A stretch of 64,000 nucleotides of DNA, from assembly GCA_025353765.1 (NCBI GenBank), contig JANXOD010000016.1:186001-250000 (forward strand), read 5' to 3'. This stretch comes from Sphingobacteriales bacterium (GTDB lineage: Bacteria > Bacteroidota > Bacteroidia > Sphingobacteriales > Sphingobacteriaceae). Of the stretch, positions 8,841 through 18,036 are shown one piece after another (within the stretch, counting starts at the first letter, position 1; each line of letters starts with the position of its first letter). The position numbers and the translations under genes were made by a program. The notes below the pieces were generated by a model that was not told the DNA's origin, did no database searches, and saw only the letters and a list, made by a program, of their open reading frames with translations.

Positions 8841-8875
8841 AAAAAGGCCGCAGCTTTCAATTGCTACAGCCTTTT
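8841..8875 (-). terminator. Intrinsic terminator for the GloVer-repeat gene
   Basis: On the minus strand the arms GGCTGTAGC and GCTGCGGCC form nine pairs including two G-U wobbles, with an 8-base loop and a following run of U. On the plus strand the wobbles become mismatches, so the hairpin favours termination of the minus-strand gene ending at 8905. It separates the convergent UbiA gene and the secreted repeat protein. Confidence 0.65.
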
Positions 8876-8904
8876 ATTCTTCAATACGTTATGGTTTTAC
8901 TCTT

Positions 8905-10632
8905 TTATTGGACAAGAACCACATTAGAAAGATTTAAGCCGCCTTCTCCGTTTATGCGTAATAAATATGAACCTGAAACCGGTTTGAAGTTTAAGGTATT
9001 TTCGATACCCTCTCTTACTTCCAGTGTTTGCTTATGCAGGATTTTCCCGGACATTGTAGTAAGTACCGCTTTTACTTCTTTCCCGGTATAGTTACCTAGT
9101 TTAAATTTAATGACATTGGTTACCGGGTTTGGAGAAACCTGTAATGACGCAACAAACGCGTGGCCTAAGTTAAATTTAACTGCTTTAGTTCCTTTGTCAG
9201 CAGCCTGACCATTTAAATCTACCTGTATTAAGCGGTAATAATTAACCCCATTTTCTGGATTATGGTCATAAGTAGAATAACGTTGCGGTGCTGATGTAGT
9301 ACCATGGCCTTCTATATTAGTACCCATTTTATCGAATTTAGTGCCATCTATAGAGCGTTCTATTATAAAGTGGCTGTTGTTTTGTTCTGATGCGGTAGCC
9401 CATTCTATTTCAACTTCGTTATTTTCTACTTTTGCAGTAAAACTGGTTAAGCTAACCGGTAAAACAGCATCGTCAACAACAGTAAGATCGCCATCCGGAA
9501 ACCTTCCCTGGGTGTTGTTGCTCGAATCAAACTCATGTAATATAGAATACGGAGTTCCGGCAGCAGGATCATATGAAAAAATTACCCCACCATTCTTAGA
9601 TCCGCCTTGCTGGGTCATACCATAAAATATATTATTGAATTCAATTACACTACCTAAAGGACTAGCGCCGTTACTATCTTTAAAATTTTCGAGGTTCGTT
9701 ATACTACCAGGATTGGCCAGATCGTAAGAAAAAAGTGTTCCGGATGTTCCTCCGGCAGAAGTCATACCATAGAGCTGGCTACCGTCTATTGTTAAACTAC
9801 CTGAGGGAAAATTTTCAGAAGGGTCAAAATCAATCAAATGGGTATAACCAACCTTAGGGTTAAATGAAAAGATTACCCCAAAATTATTATTCGAACCTCC
9901 GGTAGAGGTCATACCATACAATGTTCCATTAGACAGTGTTAAACTACCTTGAGGAGTGGACCCATCTGCAATATTATTAACCTGCCCAAAATTAAATACC
10001 TGAGTTATTTGAGAGAAGCCAAAGTCGTATTCAAAAATTGTACCCTGTAACTGGCTTCCTCCGCCAGAGTTCATGCCATATAATTTATCGTTTAGCTCCG
10101 TTAAATTCCCTAATGGGGCATTACCGGTAGTATTTAATTCAAAACTATATTTTTTAAAGTAAGTATCGTCTGAAGGATTATAAGAAAAGATGGTCCCATC
10201 ATTGGTATCCCCACCTGCGGAAGTTGTACCATACAATTTACCGTCTGATGCTAGTGTTAAACTGCCCGAAGGGGAAATGCCATCATTATTCGATGCGCCG
10301 AACTCATACAATATAGCATAAGGCTTATTTATATTAAGAGTAAGGTCATACGAAAAAAGAACACCACCACCATTCGCTCCTCCAGAAGAAGTCATACCAT
10401 AAAGTTTATTGCCCAGCAGGGTTAGGTTACCTTTAGGATAAGCTCCCTCTACCGAGGAGTCAAAATCATGTAATATAGCATAATTGCTGCCATCAAGATC
10501 ACATTTAAAAATAACCCCATTATCGTGTTGGCCGCCTTGTAACGTCATACCATATAGGTGCTGCTGGGCGTGTGCAAAATTAAAAGTTAGAATATTTCAT
10601 ATAATTAAACAAGAGAGTAAAGAATGTTTCAT
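8905..10632 (-). pseudogene. GloVer-repeat T9SS cargo protein with an in-frame stop in its signal peptide
   Basis: The frame carries about seven GloVer-type repeats of roughly 50 residues (LYGMTSSGG...GVLFSYD), then an Ig-like segment and a C-terminal T9SS type A sorting domain (VSPNPVTNVIKFKL to the end). The only ATG inside the open stretch is at 10548, within the first repeat, and gives no signal peptide. Extending upstream in the same frame gives an ATG at 10632, MKHSLLSCLII, a TGA at 10599-10597, and then NILTFNFAHAQ running straight into the repeats. So a normal signal peptide is interrupted by one stop codon. Either the gene is dead, the stop is a sequencing error, or it is read through. 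Without the signal peptide the sorting domain would be useless. Confidence 0.8.
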
Positions 10633-10779
10633 AATTAAGTTTTTAAGTTTAATAAAAATAAGAATAATATTTAGATTTATATTCTACTAACTTCCTGCTT
10701 ATATTCTTAATGTATCTTTTATTAGTTCTTTCAATAAGATAGTTTCAAATTACTAGCGTAGCCAAAATAGAAAAGAGCA

Positions 10780-11457
10780 TTATTGTTTTCCATTCCATTC
10801 ATCATAAAATTGTTTCAAATAGGTTTCCATAAAATGATGACGCTCTTCGGCGATTTTTTTACCTGTTGCCGTATTCATTTTATCTTTAAGCAGTAGCAAT
10901 TTTTCATAAAAATGATTAATCGTAGGAGCAGAAGAATTTTTATATTCCTCTTTATTCATATTTAAATTAGGGGCTATTTCAGGATTGTATAGTTCCCTGT
11001 TTTTAAATCCTCCATAGGTAAAAGCACGGGCAATTCCAATGGCTCCGATAGCATCTAAACGATCTGCATCCTGAACAACTTCCAGTTCTTTTGAATGAAA
11101 TTTAACTTCTCCCAAACTGGCTTTGAAAGACACGTTAAGAATGATTTTTTGAACATGTTCTATGATCTCTTCTCCCACATCTATGCTTTTCAAATAATCT
11201 CCGGCTTTCTTGGGGCCGATTTCTTCATCTCCATCATGAAATTTACTGTCGGCAATATCATGAAGCAGAGCAGCTAACTCTATCACAAACAAATCAACAT
11301 CTTCGCTTTTTGCAATGAGTTTTGCATTATTCCAAACCCGTTCAATATGCCACCAATCGTGTCCTGATTCTGCACCTTCAAGGGATTGACGAACAAAATC
11401 TGCTGTAAGTAAAATTTTATCATTCACTTTCTTTGGGGTCTCTTTTACTGCCTTCAT
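10780..11457 (-). CDS. HD-domain phosphohydrolase, YedJ/YpgQ-like
   Basis: This is a metal-dependent HD-superfamily hydrolase. SGHDWWHIERVWNNA supplies the first His, ELAALLHDIADSKF the HD pair, and VVQDADRLDAIGAIGIARAF the distal Asp, the pattern of the YedJ/YpgQ group (nucleotide phosphohydrolases of uncertain substrate). The ATG at 11457 (MKAVKETPKK) is preferred over the one at 11523, because the upstream 22 residues would lie wholly inside the preceding gene and do not look like part of the family. Even so it overlaps the upstream methyltransferase by 38 bases, suggesting translational coupling. Confidence 0.8.
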   Translation of the reverse strand: MKAVKETPKKVNDKILLTADFVRQSLEGAESGHDWWHIERVWNNAKLIAKSEDVDLFVIELAALLHDIADSKFHDGDEEIGPKKAGDYLKSIDVGEEIIEHVQKIILNVSFKASLGEVKFHSKELEVVQDADRLDAIGAIGIARAFTYGGFKNRELYNPEIAPNLNMNKEEYKNSSAPTINHFYEKLLLLKDKMNTATGKKIAEERHHFMETYLKQFYDEWNGKQ

Positions 11458-12595
11458 ACAACTCATATTCCAGCAAACGACAGTCAAGCTTGCCATTATA
11501 GAATTCAATTCTTCGGGATGCACGTAAGCCTATTTTCTTTGCCAGATCCGGATTGCCTGTGAAAATGTAACCACGATAACCTTTACATTTCTGCTTCATA
11601 AAATCGCCGATGCGTTTATAAGTAGATTCCAGTTTGGTATGTACGCCTAAACGTTCACCATATTCCGGATTAAACATCACCACTCCATTACCTTCGGGCA
11701 CTTCGGTATCTGCAAAATCACAAACTGAAAAATCAATAAGATGATCTACACCCGCTGTTTTTGCATTTTTTTTGGCAATATCAACAGCATCTTCCGAAAT
11801 ATCTGTGGCAATAATTTTAAAATCAATTTCCTTTTTAGCCTGATCTTTCAGTTTACGGCGCTCTGCAAAGAATACTTCTTCTTCGTATCCCAAAATGTGC
11901 ATAAAACCATAATTCATACGAAAAAGGCCAGGAGTTTTATCTGTAGCTAAAAGAGCAGCTTCAATAGCCAATGTTCCGGAGCCACACATGGGGGCTACAA
12001 AATGACTTTTTTTATCCCACCCTGTAGCCATAATGGTTCCGGCAGCTAATGCCTCTAACATCGGGGCTTTGCCGGGTATTTTACGATAACCATGCTTGGC
12101 TAATGTTTCGCCTGATGTATCAATGAAAATCTCTGCAAATTCATCTTTCCAATACAAATGAATTACAGCTCTATTCCCATCAGGGCCTGTATTTGGCCTG
12201 ATTTCTTTTTTCTCTTTAATGCGATCAACAATGGCGTCTTTCACTTTTAAGTTTGCAAATAATGGGGTAGTAATCGTTTCATTATCTACAGTTGAAGTCA
12301 CAGAAAAATATCCTGAAAAGTCAATGAGTTTTTCCCATTCAATTTCTAATAGCTCTTTATACAGCCTTGCAGGATTTTCTGCCTCAAACGATTTAATAGA
12401 ATACAGAACCTGACTGGCACAGCGCAAATTAAGGTTAAGCGGAATACAATCATTTATGGATCCCTCCAGCTCAACGCCGGTGCTGAAACTTCTTATAATG
12501 GTGTAGCCTAAGGCTTCGACTTCCTGTTGCAAATACGTTGATAAACGATTATTACAGGTAATTATGATCTTACTTTTTGTGTGGAAAACTTGCAT
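11420..12595 (-). CDS. THUMP-domain RNA methyltransferase, RlmL/YcbY-like
   Basis: This 391-residue protein has a THUMP-type N-terminal RNA-binding region (about 1-160) and a Rossmann methyltransferase domain. FVAPMCGSGTLAIEAALLA is SAM motif I. VVMFNPEYGERLG is the catalytic motif IV, here NPEY rather than NPPY; I recall this variant from related Bacteroidetes proteins. The N-terminal half of E. coli RlmL modifies G2445 of 23S rRNA, so a 23S rRNA guanine-N2 methyltransferase is the best guess. The RlmK half of the E. coli fusion is absent, as is usual outside proteobacteria. Its 3' end overlaps the HD hydrolase gene. Confidence 0.82.
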   Translation of the reverse strand: MQVFHTKSKIIITCNNRLSTYLQQEVEALGYTIIRSFSTGVELEGSINDCIPLNLNLRCASQVLYSIKSFEAENPARLYKELLEIEWEKLIDFSGYFSVTSTVDNETITTPLFANLKVKDAIVDRIKEKKEIRPNTGPDGNRAVIHLYWKDEFAEIFIDTSGETLAKHGYRKIPGKAPMLEALAAGTIMATGWDKKSHFVAPMCGSGTLAIEAALLATDKTPGLFRMNYGFMHILGYEEEVFFAERRKLKDQAKKEIDFKIIATDISEDAVDIAKKNAKTAGVDHLIDFSVCDFADTEVPEGNGVVMFNPEYGERLGVHTKLESTYKRIGDFMKQKCKGYRGYIFTGNPDLAKKIGLRASRRIEFYNGKLDCRLLEYELYEGSKRDPKESE

Positions 12596-12753
12596 AATAA
12601 TTTGCGAAGTTACTCAATTAAAACCTCCATAAAATAGCTTATTTTTACAGAAAATTTATAAAACAAAGTTTTTAAACACAGCAACAAACTTACATCAGAG
12701 CCTTTTTAGGATGGTATGCAATTTAGGTTTGATTGTTTTAATGCGATTATAAA

Positions 12754-13122
12754 ATGGATATTAAAGGAAAAGTACATGAAGTTTCACCCGTAATTGAGGT
12801 GAGTGACAAGTTCAAAAAGCGTGAACTGATTATAGAATATGCGGAAAACCCAACTTACCCGGAATTCATTAAGTTTGAAGCCGTACAGGATAAAGTTTCG
12901 ATGTTTGATAATGTTAAAATTGGAGATCAGGTGGAGCTTTTTTTTAATCTTCGTGGTCGGCCTTGGACAGACAAAGCGGGGAAAACATCTTATTTTAACA
13001 CTCTGGTAGTTTGGAGAATCAACGTACTCGGAGGAGCTGAAGCTGCGGCTGTATCAACCCCGGCCTATGCTGCACCGGTTGATATTACTTCTACACCAGA
13101 TGATGATGATTTGCCATTCTAA
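12754..13122 (+). CDS. DUF3127 protein with an SSB-like acidic tail
   Basis: This 122-residue protein matches the DUF3127 family (MDIKGKVHEV, FKKRELIIEYAENPTYPEFIKFE, DNVKIGDQVELFFNLRGRPW). The beta-rich core looks like an OB fold. The C-terminus is low-complexity and ends in DDDDLPF, very close to the acidic tip (DDDIPF) with which single-stranded-DNA-binding proteins recruit partners. This suggests a nucleic-acid-binding role with SSB-like partner docking, an inference, since the family has no settled function. It is a single gene with a strong terminator at 13158-13193. Confidence 0.82.
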   Translation: MDIKGKVHEVSPVIEVSDKFKKRELIIEYAENPTYPEFIKFEAVQDKVSMFDNVKIGDQVELFFNLRGRPWTDKAGKTSYFNTLVVWRINVLGGAEAAAVSTPAYAAPVDITSTPDDDDLPF

Positions 13123-13157
13123 ATTTTAAAACCTCTATTTTCATAGGTTAATAACAT

Positions 13158-13193
13158 AAAAAATCCCGTCCGGAAACCGGAACGGGATTTTTT
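13158..13193. terminator. Strong bidirectional intrinsic terminator
   Basis: AAAAATCCCGT-CCGG and CCGG-A-ACGGGATTTTT form a GC-rich stem with one bulged A and an AAA loop, flanked by A-runs on the left and T-runs on the right. It lies between the convergent DUF3127 gene and the T9SS gene ending at 13214, and can serve both. Confidence 0.88.
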
Positions 13194-13213
13194 CTCACTC
13201 ACTTACTAAACAA

Positions 13214-14227
13214 TTATTCTTTAATCAATCTTCTTATAAACCAGTTACCGTTCTGGCTAACTGTAATGTAATAAACTCCATTTTTAGGTAACAGAATTTG
13301 TTTTGTGTAATTACTGCCAAGGTTTATCTGCTTATCTGTAAATACTGGTTTTAAGTCGCTGTCTAAAATCTTAATATCTGTTGTTCCATGTTCATCTAAA
13401 TTAAAAGATAAGGTTATTTTTCCATTGGAGAAATTAGGGAAAAGCGTTAAATCTGCTACTTCTAAAGATGTTGTGTGTTTTTCATTACCGGTGATTTTAT
13501 TCAGCATTTCATCATTTGCTTCGCTTATGCGGATATTCATTCTGGAAGTAATACCATCTTTATCTGTATTCATGTAATTAAAAGATTGGGAATTATTTCG
13601 CTCCTCCTCTCCAAATCCTGGGAACTCTGAACCATCTACAAATAAATGAGGATGTTGTCTTCCTTTCATCCCCTCAGGCATTTCAAATCTAAAATTCTTA
13701 TTCATGCTCATCATACGTTTATGCATATTGCTATCCGGTCCGGTCATTTTAAAGCTAAAACCATTCATCAATGTATCTAAATCGAAGGCCAGCGTACTAT
13801 CACCATTAAATTTAAAAGCATGCATTTTACCCGGATTCTTATCATCGGAATTAAATTCCATCATTTTATCATCATCCAAATCTTTCCAGTATAAAATTTT
13901 TGGTTCTTTTCCTTTCTGACTTATGGTTATATCAGCATTTTTACCCTTTTTGCGTTTAATCACAATATTCTCATTTTTATCTTTATTAAACATTACTCCC
14001 GAATTTTGCATGTTATTTTCCATTTCCTTAAATTCTTCCAGCAAGCGTTTATGTTCAGCTTTGCTAACTTCATTTAATTTTTTCCCATTAATAATTGTAT
14101 CACCATTGTTGATGATAATTGTTTGCTCTTTCCTTTCCTGTGCCTGAATCGAAGGCTTTAGGCTTAAAAGGAGTAAAACTACCAGGCTTAATGTGAAAGC
14201 TGGATTGATGGGTGAATACTTTTTCAT
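13214..14227 (-). CDS. Secreted T9SS type A sorting-domain protein
   Basis: This is a 337-residue secreted protein counted from the ATG at 14227. That start is chosen because it begins directly with a signal peptide (MKKYSPINPAFTLSLVVLLLLS, cleavage near IQAQ), whereas the upstream ATG adds 16 polar residues. The middle is a polar, Met/Asn/Lys/Asp-rich region with no recognised fold. The last ~80 residues are a T9SS type A sorting domain (LTLFPNFSNGKITLSFNL ... NGVYYITV ... RRLIKE). It is divergent from a two-component system, and its promoter shares the phased TGTTAA operator, so it is a likely target of that regulator (inference). Confidence 0.8.
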   Translation of the reverse strand: MKKYSPINPAFTLSLVVLLLLSLKPSIQAQERKEQTIIINNGDTIINGKKLNEVSKAEHKRLLEEFKEMENNMQNSGVMFNKDKNENIVIKRKKGKNADITISQKGKEPKILYWKDLDDDKMMEFNSDDKNPGKMHAFKFNGDSTLAFDLDTLMNGFSFKMTGPDSNMHKRMMSMNKNFRFEMPEGMKGRQHPHLFVDGSEFPGFGEEERNNSQSFNYMNTDKDGITSRMNIRISEANDEMLNKITGNEKHTTSLEVADLTLFPNFSNGKITLSFNLDEHGTTDIKILDSDLKPVFTDKQINLGSNYTKQILLPKNGVYYITVSQNGNWFIRRLIKE

Positions 14228-14251
14228 ATCATTATTATTTAAGGTTGCAAA

Positions 14252-14342
14252 CAAAATTAAATGACTATAAACCACTATTTTGTTAAAGGATTGTTAAAAA
14301 TTGTTAAAAGCAAGTTGGCTAAGAGCAGGTTGCGTATTTTTG
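14252..14342. promoter_or_regulatory. Divergent promoter with three phased TGTTAA repeats
   Basis: TGTTAA occurs at 14281, 14292 and 14302, one helical turn apart (11 and 10 bp). To the right is TATTTTTG (14335-14342), a -7 box for the kinase gene, with TTGG at 14315 as a candidate -33. To the left, on the minus strand, is TAATTTTG (14259-14252), a -7 box for the T9SS gene. Both boxes fit TAnnTTTG. Evenly spaced direct repeats just upstream of two promoters are the expected layout for an OmpR-family activator, most simply the regulator encoded at 16185. Confidence 0.65.
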
Positions 14343-14352
14343 TTTAGTTAGA

Positions 14353-16188
14353 ATGAAAAGAAATAGTATAAATCTTATTATTACATTAATGACTATTGCC
14401 CTGGTAGGCGTAATGGGAATGCAATTATATTTTTTAAGCCAGGCATATAAACTCAATTCAAAACAATTTGACCAATCTGTAAACCAGGCATTAACTAATG
14501 TTGTAGATAAATTGCAAAAACTGGATGCTAATAATTTTTTAGTTACCAAAGTAGAGATCCCTCATAAAAGAGATATAAAAGAGCCTGTAAAGAGAGCTCA
14601 TTTTCTTATAAGAAATAGTAATAAATACATCAAGAAAAGAAAGTCATCCCAAAGTTATGCCATTATGCTGGGTAAAGAACAACATAAAGCAGATAGTATT
14701 TTTAGTTTAAGAGATAGCCTGTTTAGGTTACGTAATCCCGGGGCTCTTTCATTTAATGATGCGATAACAGCAGCAGACTTGCAGGACGTAAATTATGATT
14801 TCCATGTAAATGTATATCAGTACGAAGATGCATTGGGACAGGTTCATCAACAAACAGAACAAACTATTTCCAGAGCTCTCTCTGATCCGCCATTAGGTTC
14901 TAATATAAATTCAAATCGGCTTAAGCCAGATTCTGTACGTCAGTATATTGTTTTTGATCCTCAATCTGGCCCGAGATTAATTACCTTTCCCAAACCCAAA
15001 ATAGTTTTCGTATCCCCATCAAACAACAACAATGAAGAGCATAAAACAGACCATATTAAACAGGTAAAGGAATATGTAGATGCAACCAGCCAGAATAAAG
15101 ATGTATTTAAAGATCTTTATACAGAATATCAGCAAGTTCATGTGCCTTTAAGTGAACGGATTCATCCCATAACATTAGATTCTATATTGCGTAATGAATT
15201 GCATACTCAATCTATTTTTAGTAATTATGAATTTAAGGTTACTTCTGTCAAACAGGATTCTGTCATTTTTACACGGGCATCTAACCGGTCTGAATTTTTA
15301 CCTTATAACAGCTATAAAACTCCACTATTTCCAAAAGATATGATAAGAGACAGCGGAATATTGCTGGTCACATTTCCTGATAAAAACAATATCATATTGG
15401 CAAATCTTACAGCTATGATGGGCCTGTCCGGTGGACTTTTATTGGTTCTTATTTTTTGTTTTGGCTATACCATTCATTCTATTTTAAAGCAGAAAAAATT
15501 ATCGGAAATGAAAACCGATTTTATTAATAACATGACGCATGAGTTTAAAACTCCGGTTGCCACCATTATGATAGCCAGCGAAGCTTTAAAAGATCCTGAA
15601 TTAGTGGCTGATAAGAACCGTGTAGATAAGTTAGCCGGAATAATTTACGATGAAAATGTTCGCCTTGGTAATCACATAGAGCGGGTTTTGAACATCGCTA
15701 AAATAGATAAGGGTGATCTTAAATTAGAGCGCAAAGAAGTTGAAATAAATGATCTGCTGGCTGCAATTATTGATAGTATGGCCTTACAGCTACAAAAAAG
15801 AAATGCAAGTGTTGATTTACAACTAAATGCCCAACGGGCAACTGTTTTGGGAGATGAGTTGCATTTATCTAACGTGATCTTTAACCTTCTGGATAATGCA
15901 AACAAATACAGTAAAGGAGATCCTGAGATTCAGATTAGTACCTTTAATTCCGGTAATAACTTAATTATAAAAGTTGCCGATAAGGGTATAGGAATGAACC
16001 GCGATCAGTTATCGAAAATATTTGAACAGTTTTACCGCATACCCACCGGAAACTTGCATGATGTAAAGGGTTTTGGACTTGGATTAAGTTATGTAAACAA
16101 TATTATTAAGCGCTTAAACGGGACCATCCGTGTAAAAAGTGAAAAAGATAAAGGATCAGAATTTGAGATTACAATCCCTATAGCATGA
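14353..16188 (+). CDS. Sensor histidine kinase with large periplasmic domain (RprX-like)
   Basis: This 611-residue kinase has a membrane segment at about residues 7-28, a periplasmic sensor of about 320 residues without a recognised domain, a second span at about 347-374, then the catalytic core. His396 in INNMTHEFKTPVATI is the phosphorylation site. The ATPase domain has NVIFNLLDNANKYS, ADKGIGM and KGFGLGLSYV. It overlaps the response regulator gene by four bases (ATGA), so the pair is coupled. It resembles the RprX-type kinases of Bacteroidetes. The signal is unknown; the divergent T9SS protein and the upstream operator hint at an envelope or secretion role (inference). Confidence 0.9.
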   Translation: MKRNSINLIITLMTIALVGVMGMQLYFLSQAYKLNSKQFDQSVNQALTNVVDKLQKLDANNFLVTKVEIPHKRDIKEPVKRAHFLIRNSNKYIKKRKSSQSYAIMLGKEQHKADSIFSLRDSLFRLRNPGALSFNDAITAADLQDVNYDFHVNVYQYEDALGQVHQQTEQTISRALSDPPLGSNINSNRLKPDSVRQYIVFDPQSGPRLITFPKPKIVFVSPSNNNNEEHKTDHIKQVKEYVDATSQNKDVFKDLYTEYQQVHVPLSERIHPITLDSILRNELHTQSIFSNYEFKVTSVKQDSVIFTRASNRSEFLPYNSYKTPLFPKDMIRDSGILLVTFPDKNNIILANLTAMMGLSGGLLLVLIFCFGYTIHSILKQKKLSEMKTDFINNMTHEFKTPVATIMIASEALKDPELVADKNRVDKLAGIIYDENVRLGNHIERVLNIAKIDKGDLKLERKEVEINDLLAAIIDSMALQLQKRNASVDLQLNAQRATVLGDELHLSNVIFNLLDNANKYSKGDPEIQISTFNSGNNLIIKVADKGIGMNRDQLSKIFEQFYRIPTGNLHDVKGFGLGLSYVNNIIKRLNGTIRVKSEKDKGSEFEITIPIA

Positions 16189-16880
16189 AAAAAATTTTAC
16201 TAGTTGAAGACGACCCTAACCTGGGTATGCTACTTCAGGATTACCTGCAATTAAAAGGGAAATTTGAAGTGGTTTTATGCAAAGATGGCGAAGAGGGATT
16301 AAAAGCATTCACAAAAGATCACTTTAATATGTGCATTTTAGATGTGATGATGCCCAAAAAAGACGGATTTACATTAGGGAAAGAGATCAGAAAAATTAAT
16401 GCTCATGTGCCCATTATCTTTGCTACTGCAAAAGCAATGATGGAAGATAAAGCACAAGCCTTTAATTTAGGGGGTGATGATTATATCACTAAACCATTTA
16501 GAATTGAGGAATTATTACTTCGCATAAACGCTTTATTAAAGCGTGTTGAAGATCCAAATAAAAAAGAAGAAGCAGAACAACCCACTAAATTTGATATAGG
16601 CAATTATCATTTTGATTATACCGCACAACTCATCACCGAAGGTGGGAAACAACAAAAAATATCTACAAAAGAAGCCCAATTACTGCGTTTACTTTGCCTG
16701 AAAAAAAATGAAGTGCTCACCCGCGAAGAAGCTCTAATAAGCATTTGGCATGATGATAATTACTTCAATGGCCGCAGTATGGATGTTTTTTTAAGTAAGC
16801 TTCGCAAGTATTTGAAAGAAGACCCAACGGTTGAAATTATTAATGTGCACGGTAAAGGATATAAGTTGCTGGTGAATTAG
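16185..16880 (+). CDS. OmpR/PhoB-family response regulator (RprY-like)
   Basis: This is a 231-residue regulator. The receiver domain spans residues 1-120 with acidic pocket EDD (8-10), phospho-acceptor Asp53 in CILDVMMPKKDG, switch Thr81 and Lys103. The C-terminal winged helix runs from about 132 to the end (ISTKEAQLLRLL ... GRSMDVFLSKLRKYL ... NVHGKGYKLLV). It is encoded with its kinase by a 4-base overlap. It is the natural candidate to bind the TGTTAA repeats at 14281-14307. Confidence 0.93.
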   Translation: MKKILLVEDDPNLGMLLQDYLQLKGKFEVVLCKDGEEGLKAFTKDHFNMCILDVMMPKKDGFTLGKEIRKINAHVPIIFATAKAMMEDKAQAFNLGGDDYITKPFRIEELLLRINALLKRVEDPNKKEEAEQPTKFDIGNYHFDYTAQLITEGGKQQKISTKEAQLLRLLCLKKNEVLTREEALISIWHDDNYFNGRSMDVFLSKLRKYLKEDPTVEIINVHGKGYKLLVN

Positions 16881-16912
16881 AAGAGGAGGTTCATGTTTAT
16901 GACAATGGGAAA

Positions 16913-17575
16913 TTATAAATCAAGCCCCGTTAATTTATTCAATTCTTTTATGCCGATTTTATAGAAAGTGTATGGATGGAGTTTTACAGTATCGGCATTA
17001 GGCATTAAATAGGCATCTGTTGCGCCTGATGTATGTTTAATCACCTTCCAGCAATGGGTTGGTATTTGTAGTTTATCTATTCCAATCGTTCCGGCATTAC
17101 CGATATTGCCGCAGGTTATATCCAAACTTCCCTCTTTCAATGCTTCCTTTCGGCATTTCTCTTCCAGGTTTTTCCAAACCACACGGTTAAGTCCGGGTAT
17201 TTGCGGACTCATATTGGTAAAATACCAGCATTCGGGATATGTTTGGGATGAGCAGGCATTATCGCCGGCATTCATTTGGTGCCCTTTATCGTATCCTGAT
17301 TTTAGATAATCCTTATTATAGTTAGAGTTTTTTACGAACGGATCGGCAGTGAATTTATTTGAGCGCTTTGTTTTTACCGTACAATTCAGCATGTCGGTTG
17401 TAAGGATCCAATGGACCTTAACGGGATATTTTGCGGCATAGCTCCAAGTAGTTTGGTAGCGTGTATGTTTAATGGTAAGGGTATCATTACCTAGCCAATG
17501 GTATGTTGGAAAATCTTGTGCCATCAGATACATCGGAAACAGGAAGATAAAAATCAGCAGGTTTTTCATTATCAT
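16913..17575 (-). CDS. Secreted DNA/RNA non-specific endonuclease
   Basis: This is a 220-residue nuclease of the DNA/RNA non-specific endonuclease family (PF01223, NucA/Serratia type). DKGHQMNAGDNA corresponds to the DRGH catalytic motif, with the general-base His in GH. WYFTNMSPQIPGLNRVVWKNLEE contains the Asn that holds the Mg ion. A signal peptide (MKNLLIFIFLFPMYLMAQ, from the second ATG at 17569) sends it across the inner membrane. No sorting domain is present, so it is probably periplasmic or released. The gene stands between the convergent response regulator gene and a GNAT gene on its own strand. Confidence 0.87.
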   Translation of the reverse strand: MIMKNLLIFIFLFPMYLMAQDFPTYHWLGNDTLTIKHTRYQTTWSYAAKYPVKVHWILTTDMLNCTVKTKRSNKFTADPFVKNSNYNKDYLKSGYDKGHQMNAGDNACSSQTYPECWYFTNMSPQIPGLNRVVWKNLEEKCRKEALKEGSLDITCGNIGNAGTIGIDKLQIPTHCWKVIKHTSGATDAYLMPNADTVKLHPYTFYKIGIKELNKLTGLDL

Positions 17576-17611
17576 CTAAACTCTATTATTCAAATAGGTT
17601 ATTTGTCAAAG

Positions 17612-18010
17612 TTATTTATCCCGTTTAATGATAAATGCATTATCTATACTTTGCAAGCCAATTTTTGGGTAATACTCCATAGCAGTTGGCGCTGAAAGAA
17701 GAAGCAATATGGCCTGATCACCAATTTTTTCTTTTGTCAGTTCGATGAGTTTTTTACCAATGCCCTTGTGTTGATATTCCTGTCTAACGGCAAGATCTGA
17801 GAGGTAGCAACAATATGAAAAATCTGTTAAGGAACGTGAAATCCCCACCAATTTATCATCATCCCAGGCTGATACAATAAGATTAGAATGATCATACATT
17901 TTCTTTATCCGGTCTTTATCCTTAGTGGGTCTGTTAATTCCAGAACTGTCATAAACTTCAATGATTTGTTCTGTTGTTGGAACCAGATCCAATTTATACG
18001 TTATTGCCAT
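17612..18010 (-). CDS. GNAT-family N-acetyltransferase
   Basis: This is a 132-residue acetyltransferase. Motif A, the acetyl-CoA pyrophosphate loop, is VRQEYQHKGIGKKLIELT (about residues 75-92). The preceding strand CCYLSDLAV and the following ILLLLSAPTAMEYYPKIGL complete the compact GNAT fold. The substrate is unknown. It lies 26 bases after the PHP/lamin-tail gene on the same strand and may be read with it. Confidence 0.85.
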   Translation of the reverse strand: MAITYKLDLVPTTEQIIEVYDSSGINRPTKDKDRIKKMYDHSNLIVSAWDDDKLVGISRSLTDFSYCCYLSDLAVRQEYQHKGIGKKLIELTKEKIGDQAILLLLSAPTAMEYYPKIGLQSIDNAFIIKRDK

Positions 18011-18036
18011 AGGTCTTCAATCACCTTTTAAAATAT

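Noticed and set aside
10549-10779. Separate small secreted peptide MKHSLLSCLII
   Set aside because: Eleven residues ending at the TGA; the continuation in the same frame completes a standard signal peptide, so it is better seen as the broken start of the T9SS gene.
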